From contig JAJPEU010000001.1 in assembly GCA_021166685.1 (NCBI GenBank), positions 1 to 64,000 of the forward strand: a DNA stretch of 64,000 nucleotides. The letters run 5' to 3'. The translations under genes and the position numbers were made by a program. Source of the DNA: Sulfurovum sp. GTDB lineage: Bacteria > Campylobacterota > Campylobacteria > Campylobacterales > Sulfurovaceae. The notes under the pieces were generated by a model, which made no database searches, was not told where the DNA came from, and saw only the letters and a list, made by a program, of their open reading frames with translations. Shown here piece by piece: positions 15,622-24,236 of the stretch. Positions within the stretch are counted from its first letter, which is position 1, and each line of letters opens with the position of its first letter.

Positions 15622-17562
15622 TTACAGGGATTCTAAAATTTCCAAGATTTCAAAATATCTTTCGCTTTTTTCTTCGTATTCTTTTTCGAGAGCGGCTAGT
15701 TCTTTACCGATAATATGTACTCCCTTTTCTTGGTAGCATGCAGGATCTTGGAGGCATTCGTTGAGTAGTTCTATCTTGTGTTCCAGAGCTTCTATAATAT
15801 CGGGCAATATGTCAAAATCCCTTTGTTCTTTATAGCTGAGTTTGGTTTTTTGTTTTTCTTTTTGGACGCTGTTGTGAAGAGATAAGGAGGCAGGCCTCAT
15901 CTCTTTTTCAAGACTTTCAAGTTCTTTGAGTTCTTTTTCAATATCTAGATATTCAGTGTAAGACTGATAAGATTCTTCTATAATGCCATTTCCTTTAAAA
16001 ATAAAAAGCTTGGAAGCGATTTTATCAATAAAATAGCGGTCATGCGAAACAAAGAGAATGGCCCCTGGAAAATTTATCAGTTTTTCTTCTAAGACATTGA
16101 TGGTTTGAATATCTAAATCATTGGTCGGTTCATCCAAGATCAGACAATCTGTTTTTTTGGTTAACAGCAAAGCCAAAGCGATACGGTTTTTTTCTCCCCC
16201 GCTGAGCGTACCGATCTTTTTGTCTAAAAATTCTTTAGGAAAAAGAAAACTTTTCATGTATCCATAAACATGCAGATTGCTTCCTTGCACTTCTACTCTA
16301 TCCCCGCCGTCAGGACAAAAAGTTTCAATAAGTGTTTTGTTGTCATCGAGCATTTCTCTGTGCTGGTCGAAATAGCCTATAGAAAAATCGCCTTGCTTGA
16401 TCACACCGCTATCGGGTTTGAGTTTGCCAAGCAGGAGTTTAAGCAGTGTAGATTTTCCTGCGCCGTTGATGCCAACGATAGCGATTTTATCTTTCTGTAA
16501 AATGCGCACAGAGAAGTGTTCTATCAAAGTTTTTCCAGGCACAGCATAACTGATGTTTTCAAGTTCAAACAGCATTTTTTTACGGGATACGCCCTCTTCT
16601 TGATTGAAATGTTTTTTTTCCCGTTCAAGTTCGATCATCATTTTGCGTATCAACGTAGGATTTTCTTTGGCTGCATCACGGAGCTCAAATACCCGTTTCT
16701 TGCGTCCTTGATTTCTTTTTTCTCTTGCTCTTACGCCTTTGCTAAGCCAGGCTTCTTCCTGCTTGAGCAGTCTAAGCAGGTTTTCATGACCTTTTTGCAG
16801 GGCATGCATCCGGTCTTCTTTTTGCTCAAGATAACTGATGTAGCCTCCATTGTAAGAGATGAGTTTTTTGTTGTCTACTTCTAGGATTCGGGTTGCAATC
16901 GTATCAATAAAATGTCTGTCATGAGAAATAAAAAGCAGGGTGAACTTCTCTTTAAGAAGCATTTCTTCAAGAAATTCAACCATATAAACGTCAAGATGGT
17001 TTGTGGGCTCATCGAGCAAAAGCACATCCGGTTTCTTAAGTATCAAAGAAGCCAGTGCTACACGGCGCTGTTCTCCTCCGGAGAGTGACACAACGGGCCT
17101 GTCTTCATACTCTTTAAGTTTGAATTCCTGCAATACGCGCTCAATCTTGTCGTCAAGGTTCCAGGCATTGTGATGATCTAAAAAAGCGGAGATACGTTCA
17201 TATTCTTTGTGCAGTGTGGTATTTTCAAAATCCAAAGAAAGTATTTCCGTTAGATTGTTAAAGCGTTTTTTTGCCTCTTGAAGTTGTGAAAGTTCATTTT
17301 CTATGGCTTTTCTTACACTTAAATGGGCCTCAAAATGAGGCTGCTGCGAAAGCATTTCGATTTGTATGGCATTGTTGATAATACATTTGCCTTCGCTTGG
17401 TTCTTCTTGTTTCATAATGATCTTCATCAGGGTGGATTTTCCGCATCCGTTTTGACCGACGATGGCGACGCGTTCGCCGGCATTAAGATGAAAATCTACA
17501 TCATCAAGAAGCAATTTGATGTCATACTGTTTTTTGATGTTAAAAAGATCGATGAGTGCCAC
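15622..17562 (-). CDS. uup: ABC-F family ATPase, Uup type
   Basis: A 646-residue soluble protein with two ABC ATPase domains and no membrane segments. Domain 1 has Walker A at 36-44 (G-Q-N-G-C-G-K-S-T) and signature L-S-G-G-E-Q. Domain 2 has Walker A G-I-N-G-A-G-K-S-T near 362 and L-S-G-G-E-K-N. Each is followed by L-L-D-E-P-T-N or L-I-L-D-E-P-T-N. The C-terminal coiled coil (K-L-S-Y-K-E-Q-R) is typical of Uup. ABC-F proteins act on ribosomes or on DNA excision. The start is a GTG with AAGGA 6 bases upstream. Confidence 0.88.
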   Translation of the reverse strand: MALIDLFNIKKQYDIKLLLDDVDFHLNAGERVAIVGQNGCGKSTLMKIIMKQEEPSEGKCIINNAIQIEMLSQQPHFEAHLSVRKAIENELSQLQEAKKRFNNLTEILSLDFENTTLHKEYERISAFLDHHNAWNLDDKIERVLQEFKLKEYEDRPVVSLSGGEQRRVALASLILKKPDVLLLDEPTNHLDVYMVEFLEEMLLKEKFTLLFISHDRHFIDTIATRILEVDNKKLISYNGGYISYLEQKEDRMHALQKGHENLLRLLKQEEAWLSKGVRAREKRNQGRKKRVFELRDAAKENPTLIRKMMIELEREKKHFNQEEGVSRKKMLFELENISYAVPGKTLIEHFSVRILQKDKIAIVGINGAGKSTLLKLLLGKLKPDSGVIKQGDFSIGYFDQHREMLDDNKTLIETFCPDGGDRVEVQGSNLHVYGYMKSFLFPKEFLDKKIGTLSGGEKNRIALALLLTKKTDCLILDEPTNDLDIQTINVLEEKLINFPGAILFVSHDRYFIDKIASKLFIFKGNGIIEESYQSYTEYLDIEKELKELESLEKEMRPASLSLHNSVQKEKQKTKLSYKEQRDFDILPDIIEALEHKIELLNECLQDPACYQEKGVHIIGKELAALEKEYEEKSERYFEILEILESL

Positions 17563-17670
17563 ATTGGTTCCTTGAATGTAATGCTGAAATTATAGCAAAC
17601 ATAGAAGGTTTTTAAGGCTTGCTAAAGCTCATCTTGATATATTTCACCTAAAATAAAAAAGGTATTCTAT

Positions 17671-18972
17671 ATGTTAGAGACAATTCTTATTATCTATTCT
17701 ATTTATACATTTATGCGAATTTATATTTCTATAATGCAAATTGGATATATCAATGATGAAAAACGAAAAGCTCCCGTGCTTATGTCCGCATCCAAATACA
17801 AGATCGCAGCTGATTATGCAGTGGCCAAAGAGAAACTTTCTTTAGCGGAAATGTTCGTAGATTACTTGATGTTTGTGTGGTGGACGCTTATGGGATTTGC
17901 ATGGCTGGCATCATTCGTTCAGGTTGAAGGAAATATCATCCAGTCGGTATTCTTTTTGTTTGGTTTTGTGATAATTAATTATCTGGCAGGACTTCCTTTT
18001 GAGCTGTATCAAAAATTTAAGATAGATGAAGCTTTTGGATTTAACCAAATGACACCCAAGATGTTTATGGCAGACACCCTGAAGTCTTCGTTGATATTTT
18101 TTATTTTGGGAGGAGCATTGTTTGCTTTATTAGTATGGATTATTACAATGAGTGCATCATGGTGGCTTTGGGGATTTTTATTGATTTTCTCTGTTGCGAT
18201 TTTGGTAAATGTGCTTTATCCTACCGTCATTGCGCCGTTGTTTAACAAATTTAATCCGCTTGAAGAGGGTGAACTCAAAGAGGAGATCATTAAGCTAATG
18301 GAGCAAGCAGGACTTAAAAGCGATGGTATATTTGTTATGGACGCGAGCAAAAGAGACAGTCGTCTGAATGCTTATTTCGGGGGACTTGGCAAAAGCAAGC
18401 GTGTTGTACTTTTTGATACACTTTTAGAAAAACTCAATACCAAAGAGCTTTTAGCTGTATTGGGTCATGAGCTTGGGCACTTTTCCCACGGCGATATTTG
18501 GAAAAATATTGGCTTAATGGGCATGCTTTTATTTGTTTCTTTTTACCTTTTTGGACACTTGCCCGATATTCTTTTTACGCAGATGGGAGTTGCTCCATTT
18601 GCGGGGGCACAGATCGCTGCATTGATACTTCTTTTGCCTTTGATAAGTTTTGTTTTAACTCCTTTTATGAGCTATGTGAGCCGCCGTAATGAATATGCCG
18701 CTGATGTATTTGGTTCACAAATGGGAGGCAGAGAAAACCTTGTTTCGGCATTATTAAAATTGATCACAGAAAATAAATCTTTTCCCAAATCACATCCTTT
18801 GGTGATCTTTTTTTACTATACTCATCCTCCCGTACTCGAAAGGCTTAAAGAGTTAGGATATGATGCAGGCAATACAATTATGGAAGAAGAACCCATTGAA
18901 ACAAAAGATAATACAGATAAGGAGGGCGGGAATATTTTTGCCTTCATAGATAAACAGGATAAGCAACCATGA
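17671..18972 (+). CDS. M48 family (Ste24-like) membrane metallopeptidase
   Basis: A 433-residue integral-membrane protease. It has several hydrophobic segments in the first 180 residues, then the zinc motif H-E-x-x-H (His266, Glu267, His270) and the third ligand region N-E-Y-A-A-D near 342. The N-terminal peptidase-M48-N domain and the A-Y-F-G-G-L-G-K segment place it with CAAX prenyl protease 1/Ste24-like enzymes rather than short HtpX. The likely job is membrane-protein quality control. It overlaps prmC by four bases (ATGA). Confidence 0.9.
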   Translation: MLETILIIYSIYTFMRIYISIMQIGYINDEKRKAPVLMSASKYKIAADYAVAKEKLSLAEMFVDYLMFVWWTLMGFAWLASFVQVEGNIIQSVFFLFGFVIINYLAGLPFELYQKFKIDEAFGFNQMTPKMFMADTLKSSLIFFILGGALFALLVWIITMSASWWLWGFLLIFSVAILVNVLYPTVIAPLFNKFNPLEEGELKEEIIKLMEQAGLKSDGIFVMDASKRDSRLNAYFGGLGKSKRVVLFDTLLEKLNTKELLAVLGHELGHFSHGDIWKNIGLMGMLLFVSFYLFGHLPDILFTQMGVAPFAGAQIAALILLLPLISFVLTPFMSYVSRRNEYAADVFGSQMGGRENLVSALLKLITENKSFPKSHPLVIFFYYTHPPVLERLKELGYDAGNTIMEEEPIETKDNTDKEGGNIFAFIDKQDKQP

Positions 18973-19805
18973 CCATCAAACAGGGGATATCTTGGGCGAG
19001 AGAACAGTTGCTGAACAGTTGTGAGCGGCCCTTGCTTGAGGCCGAATTGCTTTTAGCTTATCATCTTCAAAAAGAGCGGGTTTATTTGCATATGCATGAG
19101 CATGATGAGATAAAAAATATCAAAGCCTTTGAATTGCTTGTTGCAAGACGCGCGATGCATGAGCCTTATGAATATATCGCAGGAAAGGCCAGTTTTTATG
19201 ATATTGAGCTTTTTGTGGAGCAGGGCGTGCTTATTCCTCGTCCTGAAACCGAACTTCTTATCGATCATGCCTCTGGAATTATTAAAGAAAAACAAATAAC
19301 CCGTTTGGTAGAAATAGGAGTTGGTTCAGGGGCCATTTCTATCGTATTGGCACGTAAATTTCCTAATCTTCAAATTATTGCTACGGATATATGCGATACC
19401 CCTTTGAGGGTGGCAGCGCGTAATATTGAACATTTTGGTCTGCAAAAACAGATTACGCTGCTCAAAAGCAATTTGATTGACGAGATAAAAGAAGACATAG
19501 AGTTTGTCATTTCAAATCCCCCCTATATTGCAGATAATTTCGCACTTGAGTCCAATGTTGCAAATTATGAGCCCAGAGAGGCACTTTTTGGAGGCAAGGC
19601 AGGAGATGAACTTTTAAAGCAGATTATGGTTGATGCAAAAAATAAAGGCGTTAAGTATCTTACGTGCGAGATGGGATATGATCAAAAATCATCTCTCCAG
19701 GTTTTTGCTAATGAAATCGGAGTAAAATATATTGATTTTTATCGGGACCTATCCGGATGGGACAGGGGATTTATAATCCAATTTAACAAGGAAAACAATG
19801 AATAA
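18969..19805 (+). CDS. prmC: Release factor glutamine methyltransferase PrmC
   Basis: PrmC methylates the GGQ glutamine of peptide release factors RF1 and RF2. The 278 residues contain the helical N-terminal domain, the SAM-binding motif E-I-G-V-G-S-G-A near 115, and the catalytic N-P-P-Y at 183-186. It overlaps the protease gene by 4 bases and the DUF4149 gene by 8, so the three form a tight operon. prfA is not in this window. Confidence 0.94.
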   Translation: MTIKQGISWAREQLLNSCERPLLEAELLLAYHLQKERVYLHMHEHDEIKNIKAFELLVARRAMHEPYEYIAGKASFYDIELFVEQGVLIPRPETELLIDHASGIIKEKQITRLVEIGVGSGAISIVLARKFPNLQIIATDICDTPLRVAARNIEHFGLQKQITLLKSNLIDEIKEDIEFVISNPPYIADNFALESNVANYEPREALFGGKAGDELLKQIMVDAKNKGVKYLTCEMGYDQKSSLQVFANEIGVKYIDFYRDLSGWDRGFIIQFNKENNE

Positions 19806-20277
19806 ATATTTTAAAATCGCGACTATATCGTATTTGACGCTCATGGGTGTTGTGCTTGGCGCAGGACTTTTTGCGGGCATTGTAGTGGCGCCTGTAACGT
19901 TTCATACAGAGATATGGCTGCAAAGCGAGGTGCTAAGCCAATATCAAGAGGGTATTGTCATGACGGAAAATTTTGTACGGCTTGCATATTTGGTAGATGT
20001 TATGGCGGTGGCTGTTTTTTTGTATGAAGGATACAAGTATAAAAAGTTTGAAAGGGATATGCTTACGCAAATTGCTGCATTTTTCGTGATAGCTACCGGG
20101 TTGCTTTTTGGGCATTATTATCTTCCCGATATTGTAGCGATGCAACTGGCAGGAGAAGGGATGACGCAAACTTCGGTGTTTGTTAATACTCATAAGGGAA
20201 GTGAAATTAATTTTAAAATCTTCTCTTTGGCACTTTTGGTATTGATGATAAGAAATATGCAAAAGGCATGCAAATAG
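19798..20277 (+). CDS. DUF4149 family membrane protein
   Basis: A 159-residue integral membrane protein with about four hydrophobic helices (roughly 8-30, 62-80, 88-108, 138-153) and a conserved-looking P-V-T-F segment after the first helix, which fits DUF4149. The function is unknown. It overlaps the end of prmC by 8 bases with an AAGGAAAAC site inside prmC. Confidence 0.75.
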   Translation: MNKYFKIATISYLTLMGVVLGAGLFAGIVVAPVTFHTEIWLQSEVLSQYQEGIVMTENFVRLAYLVDVMAVAVFLYEGYKYKKFERDMLTQIAAFFVIATGLLFGHYYLPDIVAMQLAGEGMTQTSVFVNTHKGSEINFKIFSLALLVLMIRNMQKACK

Positions 20278-20297
20278 AAAAAGAGGGCCGTTAAGCA

Positions 20298-20801
20298 GTG
20301 AAAAATAAAATAGTAGAGCATCCTTTTGCGCCGATTGTGTTTAAAGATACGGAGATTTTGATACTGGGTTCGTTTCCCAGTATTCAGTCATTTGAAAAAA
20401 ATTTTTATTATGCGCATCCCCGTAATCAATTTTGGAAAATACTTGAAACGATTACAAAATATCCCACGCTCAATAAAGATCAAAAAATTTGGCTGCTTAA
20501 AGAGATGAAATTTGGATTGTGGGATATGGTGCAAAAATGTCAAAGAAATAATTCGCTTGACAGTAGTCTTGAGCATGAAGAGGTAAACGATATTGCTTCA
20601 TTTTTGCAAACCCATCCAAGTATCAAAAAATTAGCTTTTACAGGCAAAAAAGCACAAAAACTTTTTGAAAAACATTTTTCTGATTTGAAGATAGAGAAAA
20701 TATATCTGCCTTCACCCTCATCTGCGTATGCCATGATGACATTTGAAGAAAAAATACAGGCATATCGTGAAAAATTATTAAACAAGGCGGATCAAAAATG
20801 A
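20298..20801 (+). CDS. DNA glycosylase of the uracil/hypoxanthine-DNA glycosylase superfamily
   Basis: The 167 residues fit the family-6 UDG/deoxyinosine glycosylase group. An early L-I-L-G-S-F-P-S motif forms the active-site loop, N-F-Y-Y-A-H-P-R-N-Q-F-W follows it, and a later L-P-S-P-S-S-A loop contacts the lesion strand. It should remove deaminated bases such as hypoxanthine or uracil. The exact substrate needs assay. The start is a GTG. The stop overlaps a 21-codon open frame that leads to apaH. Confidence 0.82.
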   Translation: MKNKIVEHPFAPIVFKDTEILILGSFPSIQSFEKNFYYAHPRNQFWKILETITKYPTLNKDQKIWLLKEMKFGLWDMVQKCQRNNSLDSSLEHEEVNDIASFLQTHPSIKKLAFTGKKAQKLFEKHFSDLKIEKIYLPSPSSAYAMMTFEEKIQAYREKLLNKADQK

Positions 20802-20863
20802 AAGATATAGAGATGACATTGCGGTTTGATGTTTTATTTTTTATCCAAAAAAAGGTTAAATAA
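20798..20863 (+). CDS. Possible 21-aa coupled small ORF
   Basis: ATG at 20798 overlaps the glycosylase stop (ATGA), and the TAA at 20861-20863 overlaps the apaH start (TAATG). The frame encodes 21 residues with a hydrophobic centre (L-F-F-I) and a basic end. AAGG lies about 10 bases upstream. The chaining at both ends suggests translational coupling, but a frame this short could be chance. Confidence 0.35.
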   Translation: MKDIEMTLRFDVLFFIQKKVK

Positions 20864-21687
20864 TGGCAGTTTGGGCAATTGGAGATATACAAGGGTGTTA
20901 TGCTTCCTTAAGAGCACTTTTGCAAAAGATAGAGTTTAATCCGCAAAATGACAAATTATGGCTGGTCGGCGATCTTGTTAATAGGGGAAAAGAATCCCTG
21001 GAAACACTCGAATATCTTTATGATATTCGCCATAGTGTGGAAATTGTTTTAGGAAATCACGATATTGCCCTCATCGGAACCTATTACGGTATCAAAAAAT
21101 CCAATTCGACACTAGACCCTATACTGGAATCTCCTGAGGCTAAAAAACTGATAGACTGGATCAAGGATCAAAAGTTTTTGCATGTTGATTATGAGCTGGG
21201 ATATTGTATGGCGCATGCCGGGATCTCTCCCGAATTTGATCTGGGTATGGCTATTCGCTATGCAGCGCACCTTGAAACAGAACTGCAGAGTGCCAATGCT
21301 CATATTTGGCTGGAGAAACTATTGAAAAAGAACACCGGCAGATTTGATAGAAAAGCAGACATTGTTGATATAGACCGTTATTTGATGAGTTCGTTTACAC
21401 GAATGCGTTTTTGTTTCAACGATCACCGTTTGGATTTTGATCAAAAAGGACCGCCGAGCGAGATGCTCACAAACAAAGGCATGACCCCCTGGTTTCTCTC
21501 TTCTTACCGCAAAAAAATAGACCTAAAAATCGTTTTTGGACATTGGTCGGCTTTGGGTTATTATCAAGACGACAACGTATTGGCTTTGGATACGGGATGC
21601 ATATGGAAAGGAAAACTTACAGCTGCAAGGCTGGATATGCCTCAGCCCGATATTGTGCAAGTAGAGTGCAAGAATCTTTTGAAGTAG
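20863..21687 (+). CDS. apaH: Symmetrical bis(5'-nucleosyl)-tetraphosphatase ApaH
   Basis: ApaH hydrolyses Ap4A to two ADP and also removes Np4 caps from RNA. The 274 residues show the calcineurin-like metallophosphatase order: G-D-I-Q-G near the start, G-D-L-V-N-R-G near 36, G-N-H-D near 64, a late A-H-A-G-I-S-P and G-H-W. These supply the dinuclear metal ligands. The start shares a base with the preceding TAA. Confidence 0.94.
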   Translation: MAVWAIGDIQGCYASLRALLQKIEFNPQNDKLWLVGDLVNRGKESLETLEYLYDIRHSVEIVLGNHDIALIGTYYGIKKSNSTLDPILESPEAKKLIDWIKDQKFLHVDYELGYCMAHAGISPEFDLGMAIRYAAHLETELQSANAHIWLEKLLKKNTGRFDRKADIVDIDRYLMSSFTRMRFCFNDHRLDFDQKGPPSEMLTNKGMTPWFLSSYRKKIDLKIVFGHWSALGYYQDDNVLALDTGCIWKGKLTAARLDMPQPDIVQVECKNLLK

Positions 21688-21741
21688 CCAAGGTTCCCCT
21701 CAGCAGGTATTTAAAAAAAAAGTATAGAATTTTATCTTTTC

Positions 21742-21747
21742 TATAAA
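21742..21747 (+). promoter_or_regulatory. Possible -10 box of ppk2
   Basis: TATAAA, 55 bases before the ppk2 ATG, inside a 115-base AT-rich gap. A TATAGAAT-like stretch at 21723-21730 is an alternative. Confidence 0.3.
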
Positions 21748-21802
21748 TATTTTATTGGGATTGGGCCATTGCGTCCGATTTTAGTTTCATAAAGGTTTTT
21801 TA

Positions 21803-22672
21803 ATGGACGGAGTTACTTTAGAGGATTTGCAAAAAGAAATTGATAGATTGCGCAGTGAACTTGCAGCATTTCATTCAAAAAATCATGAAGCCCTAAGAAT
21901 GTACAAAGAGCTTAAAGAGCTTGAAGTTTATCAAGCCGAGATGGTTAAATTGCAAAAGCATATCGAAAAGCAAGGCAAAAAGCTGATTGTTATTTTTGAG
22001 GGAAGGGATGCGGCAGGAAAAGGAAGCCTGATCGGTACAGTCTCGCGCTACATGAATCCAAAACACTATCGTATTGTCGCTTTGGGAAAACCCACACAAG
22101 AGCAAAAAACACAATGGTACTTTCAAAAATATATTGAATATTTTCCTTCGGCCGGCCAAGTCATTCTTTTTGATAGGAGTTGGTACAATCGTGCGATGGT
22201 TGAGCCCGTATTTGATTTTTGTACACGCAAAGAGTATGATATTTTTATGAATGATGTTACGGGTTTTGAGCGGTCATTATCCAGACAAGGAATTGTTTTA
22301 ATTAAACTCTACCTTAGCGTAAAAAAATCTGTTCAGGCAACGCGATTTGAGCAAAGAAGAACCGATCCCTTAAGAAAATGGAAGCTTAGCGAGGTTGATC
22401 TTCAATCTCAGGGACTATGGGATGAATTTAGTAAAATGAAATATCAAATGCTTAAAAAAACAAACCATCTTTACGCACCGTGGCATGTTATCAGATCCAA
22501 CGATAAGCATCAAGCCAGAATAGAAGCCATGAAACTTATTTTAAATCATTTTGATTATGAGCAAAGAAATGAAAGTCTTTCTTTCGCTTACAATGAAAAA
22601 ATAGTGATTTCTGCTGAAAAAGAATTAGAAATGATGCAGCATGCAAAACCTGAGTTATATAGCGCATCATAA
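21803..22672 (+). CDS. ppk2: Polyphosphate kinase 2 family protein
   Basis: PPK2 transfers phosphate between polyphosphate and nucleoside di- or monophosphates. The 289 residues include a charged N-terminal helix, Walker A E-G-R-D-A-A-G-K-G-S at 66-75, the F-D-R-S-W-Y-N-R segment near 128-135 and the lid basic region R-R-T-D-P-L-R-K-W-K-L. The single PPK2 domain resembles class I enzymes. The ADP/GDP/AMP preference cannot be read from the sequence. It is monocistronic and convergent with a 75-aa gene. Confidence 0.92.
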   Translation: MDGVTLEDLQKEIDRLRSELAAFHSKNHEALRMYKELKELEVYQAEMVKLQKHIEKQGKKLIVIFEGRDAAGKGSLIGTVSRYMNPKHYRIVALGKPTQEQKTQWYFQKYIEYFPSAGQVILFDRSWYNRAMVEPVFDFCTRKEYDIFMNDVTGFERSLSRQGIVLIKLYLSVKKSVQATRFEQRRTDPLRKWKLSEVDLQSQGLWDEFSKMKYQMLKKTNHLYAPWHVIRSNDKHQARIEAMKLILNHFDYEQRNESLSFAYNEKIVISAEKELEMMQHAKPELYSAS

Positions 22673-22727
22673 TCCAGTTTTTTTATCACTTAAATTGATT
22701 TAATAAGTTTTGCACGCCGTAGGAGTA

Positions 22728-22750
22728 TGATGAGTAGGGTTTACTCATCA
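22728..22750. repeat. Perfect 9-bp inverted repeat between ppk2 and the 75-aa gene
   Basis: TGATGAGTA, five-base loop, TACTCATCA. The right arm covers the last codons and stop of the 75-aa gene. No T-run follows on either strand, so it is not a classic terminator, although it could stabilise mRNA 3' ends. Confidence 0.7.
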
Positions 22751-22968
22751 GCAAAATATTTTCGATGGTTGAAGATTTTTTCTCTTGTATCATAGCCTCC
22801 GTCTATCTCTACGTCACTAAAAATAGGATCATACCCCAATGCTAAAAGCTGATCATCTACTTTTTGTGCATTGAACCCATTTTTCTCAATAAAGGCCACG
22901 ATACTTTCAATATCTTCATCGTTCACATAATTTGTCTGCATCTCAAACACAATGTCTGAAATTTTCAT
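22741..22968 (-). CDS. Uncharacterised acidic protein, 75 aa
   Basis: I do not recognise this family. The protein is acidic and soluble, with an N-terminal half predicted helical and a C-terminal G-G-Y-D-T-R-E-K-I segment that looks conserved-like. There is no signal peptide or cysteine. An AAGGAT site lies 7-8 bases before the ATG, supporting expression. It lies 86 bases downstream of the ATP-grasp gene on the same strand and could belong to that transcript. Confidence 0.7.
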   Translation of the reverse strand: MKISDIVFEMQTNYVNDEDIESIVAFIEKNGFNAQKVDDQLLALGYDPIFSDVEIDGGYDTREKIFNHRKYFADE

Positions 22969-23054
22969 TCTAATCCTTATTGTAAAAATTTTCGAATAAT
23001 TATAGTGTAAAAATAATCTTTTTTCTATAATTTTTTTTAAAATTTATGCAAGAA

Positions 23055-24233
23055 TTATTGAATGATATGCCCTACAAATTTAGACATATTGTTTAGAATT
23101 TTCCCTCCCTTTCTAAATCCAAGTCCGCAGGCTTCATAGGCATAAAAAAGGCCGGCTTGATAGTTTTGATCCATTGAGTCTTTTGGAAGCTGTACGTAGG
23201 ACTGATAAACCATTTTATGGTTGTCGTATTCTCCTTGGTTGGCAGCTATATTTTTTCCATTTTCGTCTAGAATGGTTATGCTGCCGCCTTCTCTGCCAAA
23301 GACAGGTTTTTTTACTTGTTTTTGGTCTTTTAGAGGGGAGAAGGAAGTTTCAAGCAAAAGCGGATGCTCCGGATAGAGATCCCATAAGATTTTGAGTAAT
23401 CCTTTGCTCTGGAATAACAGGGTATAGGCAGGATTAAATATGATAGCTTTTTGATTTTTTACGATAGCAGTAAGCAGCATCGCCAAATCAGACTCTTCCA
23501 GGGCAATATCTTCCCAGGGAATGAGCTTAAACCACAGTTCGTAGGTTTCATCATTATAAAAAATGCCCTCTTCAGAAGAAAATTCTATCTCATCAATATA
23601 GGCAAATTCAGTATGATAGCCGGCATCTGTTGCAATATGCTGTAAAAGTCTTACGGTATTTTCTTCTTCGGCATTGCCTCGGATGGAAGTAAAAAGAAAT
23701 CTCCAGCCTTCGTAGCGTTCTTTAAATGCATCTACGTTCTCTTCAAGCGTAACCAGTCTTTTAAAGTTGTCCAAAAGGGCTTCGTAAAGGCCGTTAAACT
23801 GGCTCTTTTCTTCCAGGTTGTTTTGTTTAAGCATTGCCCATTGGATAACGGCTGTTTCAAAAAGTGCCGTAGGAGTATCAGCATTAAACTCCAAAAGCTT
23901 GATCGGTTTTTTGTCTATTCCTCCCGCAAGATCAAAGCGGCCATACAGGTGCCAGTGTATTTCGTTTTCCCAAGAAGTTTTAATAAGGTCTACCAAATTA
24001 AAAGGAATTCCTATCTCATGGAAAAGGTTGTGATCTATAACATATTGTGCAGCTTCTATAAACATCTCATAAAGTGTATTGCCCGCTTCATAATATGCCT
24101 CGGCTTCAGCCTCAGAGAGCACAACGAGTGTGTCCGCAAGATAGCTTGTTTCATCACCATCTGTATGCCATACAAAGCCAAGCGACTCAAGATAGTCTTT
24201 TTGTAACGGGTTTACTTTTTGCAACTTTACCAT
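23055..24233 (-). CDS. Glutathionylspermidine synthase-like ATP-grasp ligase (YgiC/YjfC type)
   Basis: The 392 residues match the synthetase half of glutathionylspermidine synthase: W-E-N-E-I-H near 103, G-R-F-D-L near 112, L-L-E-F-N-A-D-T-P-T-A near 128, the P-W-E-D block, and C-terminal F-G-R-E-G-G-S ATP-binding segments. The amidase half is absent, as in E. coli YgiC and YjfC. It should ligate an amine to a carboxylate using ATP, but substrates are unknown. It starts 3 bases after the UPF0323 lipoprotein stop. Confidence 0.87.
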   Translation of the reverse strand: MVKLQKVNPLQKDYLESLGFVWHTDGDETSYLADTLVVLSEAEAEAYYEAGNTLYEMFIEAAQYVIDHNLFHEIGIPFNLVDLIKTSWENEIHWHLYGRFDLAGGIDKKPIKLLEFNADTPTALFETAVIQWAMLKQNNLEEKSQFNGLYEALLDNFKRLVTLEENVDAFKERYEGWRFLFTSIRGNAEEENTVRLLQHIATDAGYHTEFAYIDEIEFSSEEGIFYNDETYELWFKLIPWEDIALEESDLAMLLTAIVKNQKAIIFNPAYTLLFQSKGLLKILWDLYPEHPLLLETSFSPLKDQKQVKKPVFGREGGSITILDENGKNIAANQGEYDNHKMVYQSYVQLPKDSMDQNYQAGLFYAYEACGLGFRKGGKILNNMSKFVGHIIQ

Positions 24234-24236
24234 CTT

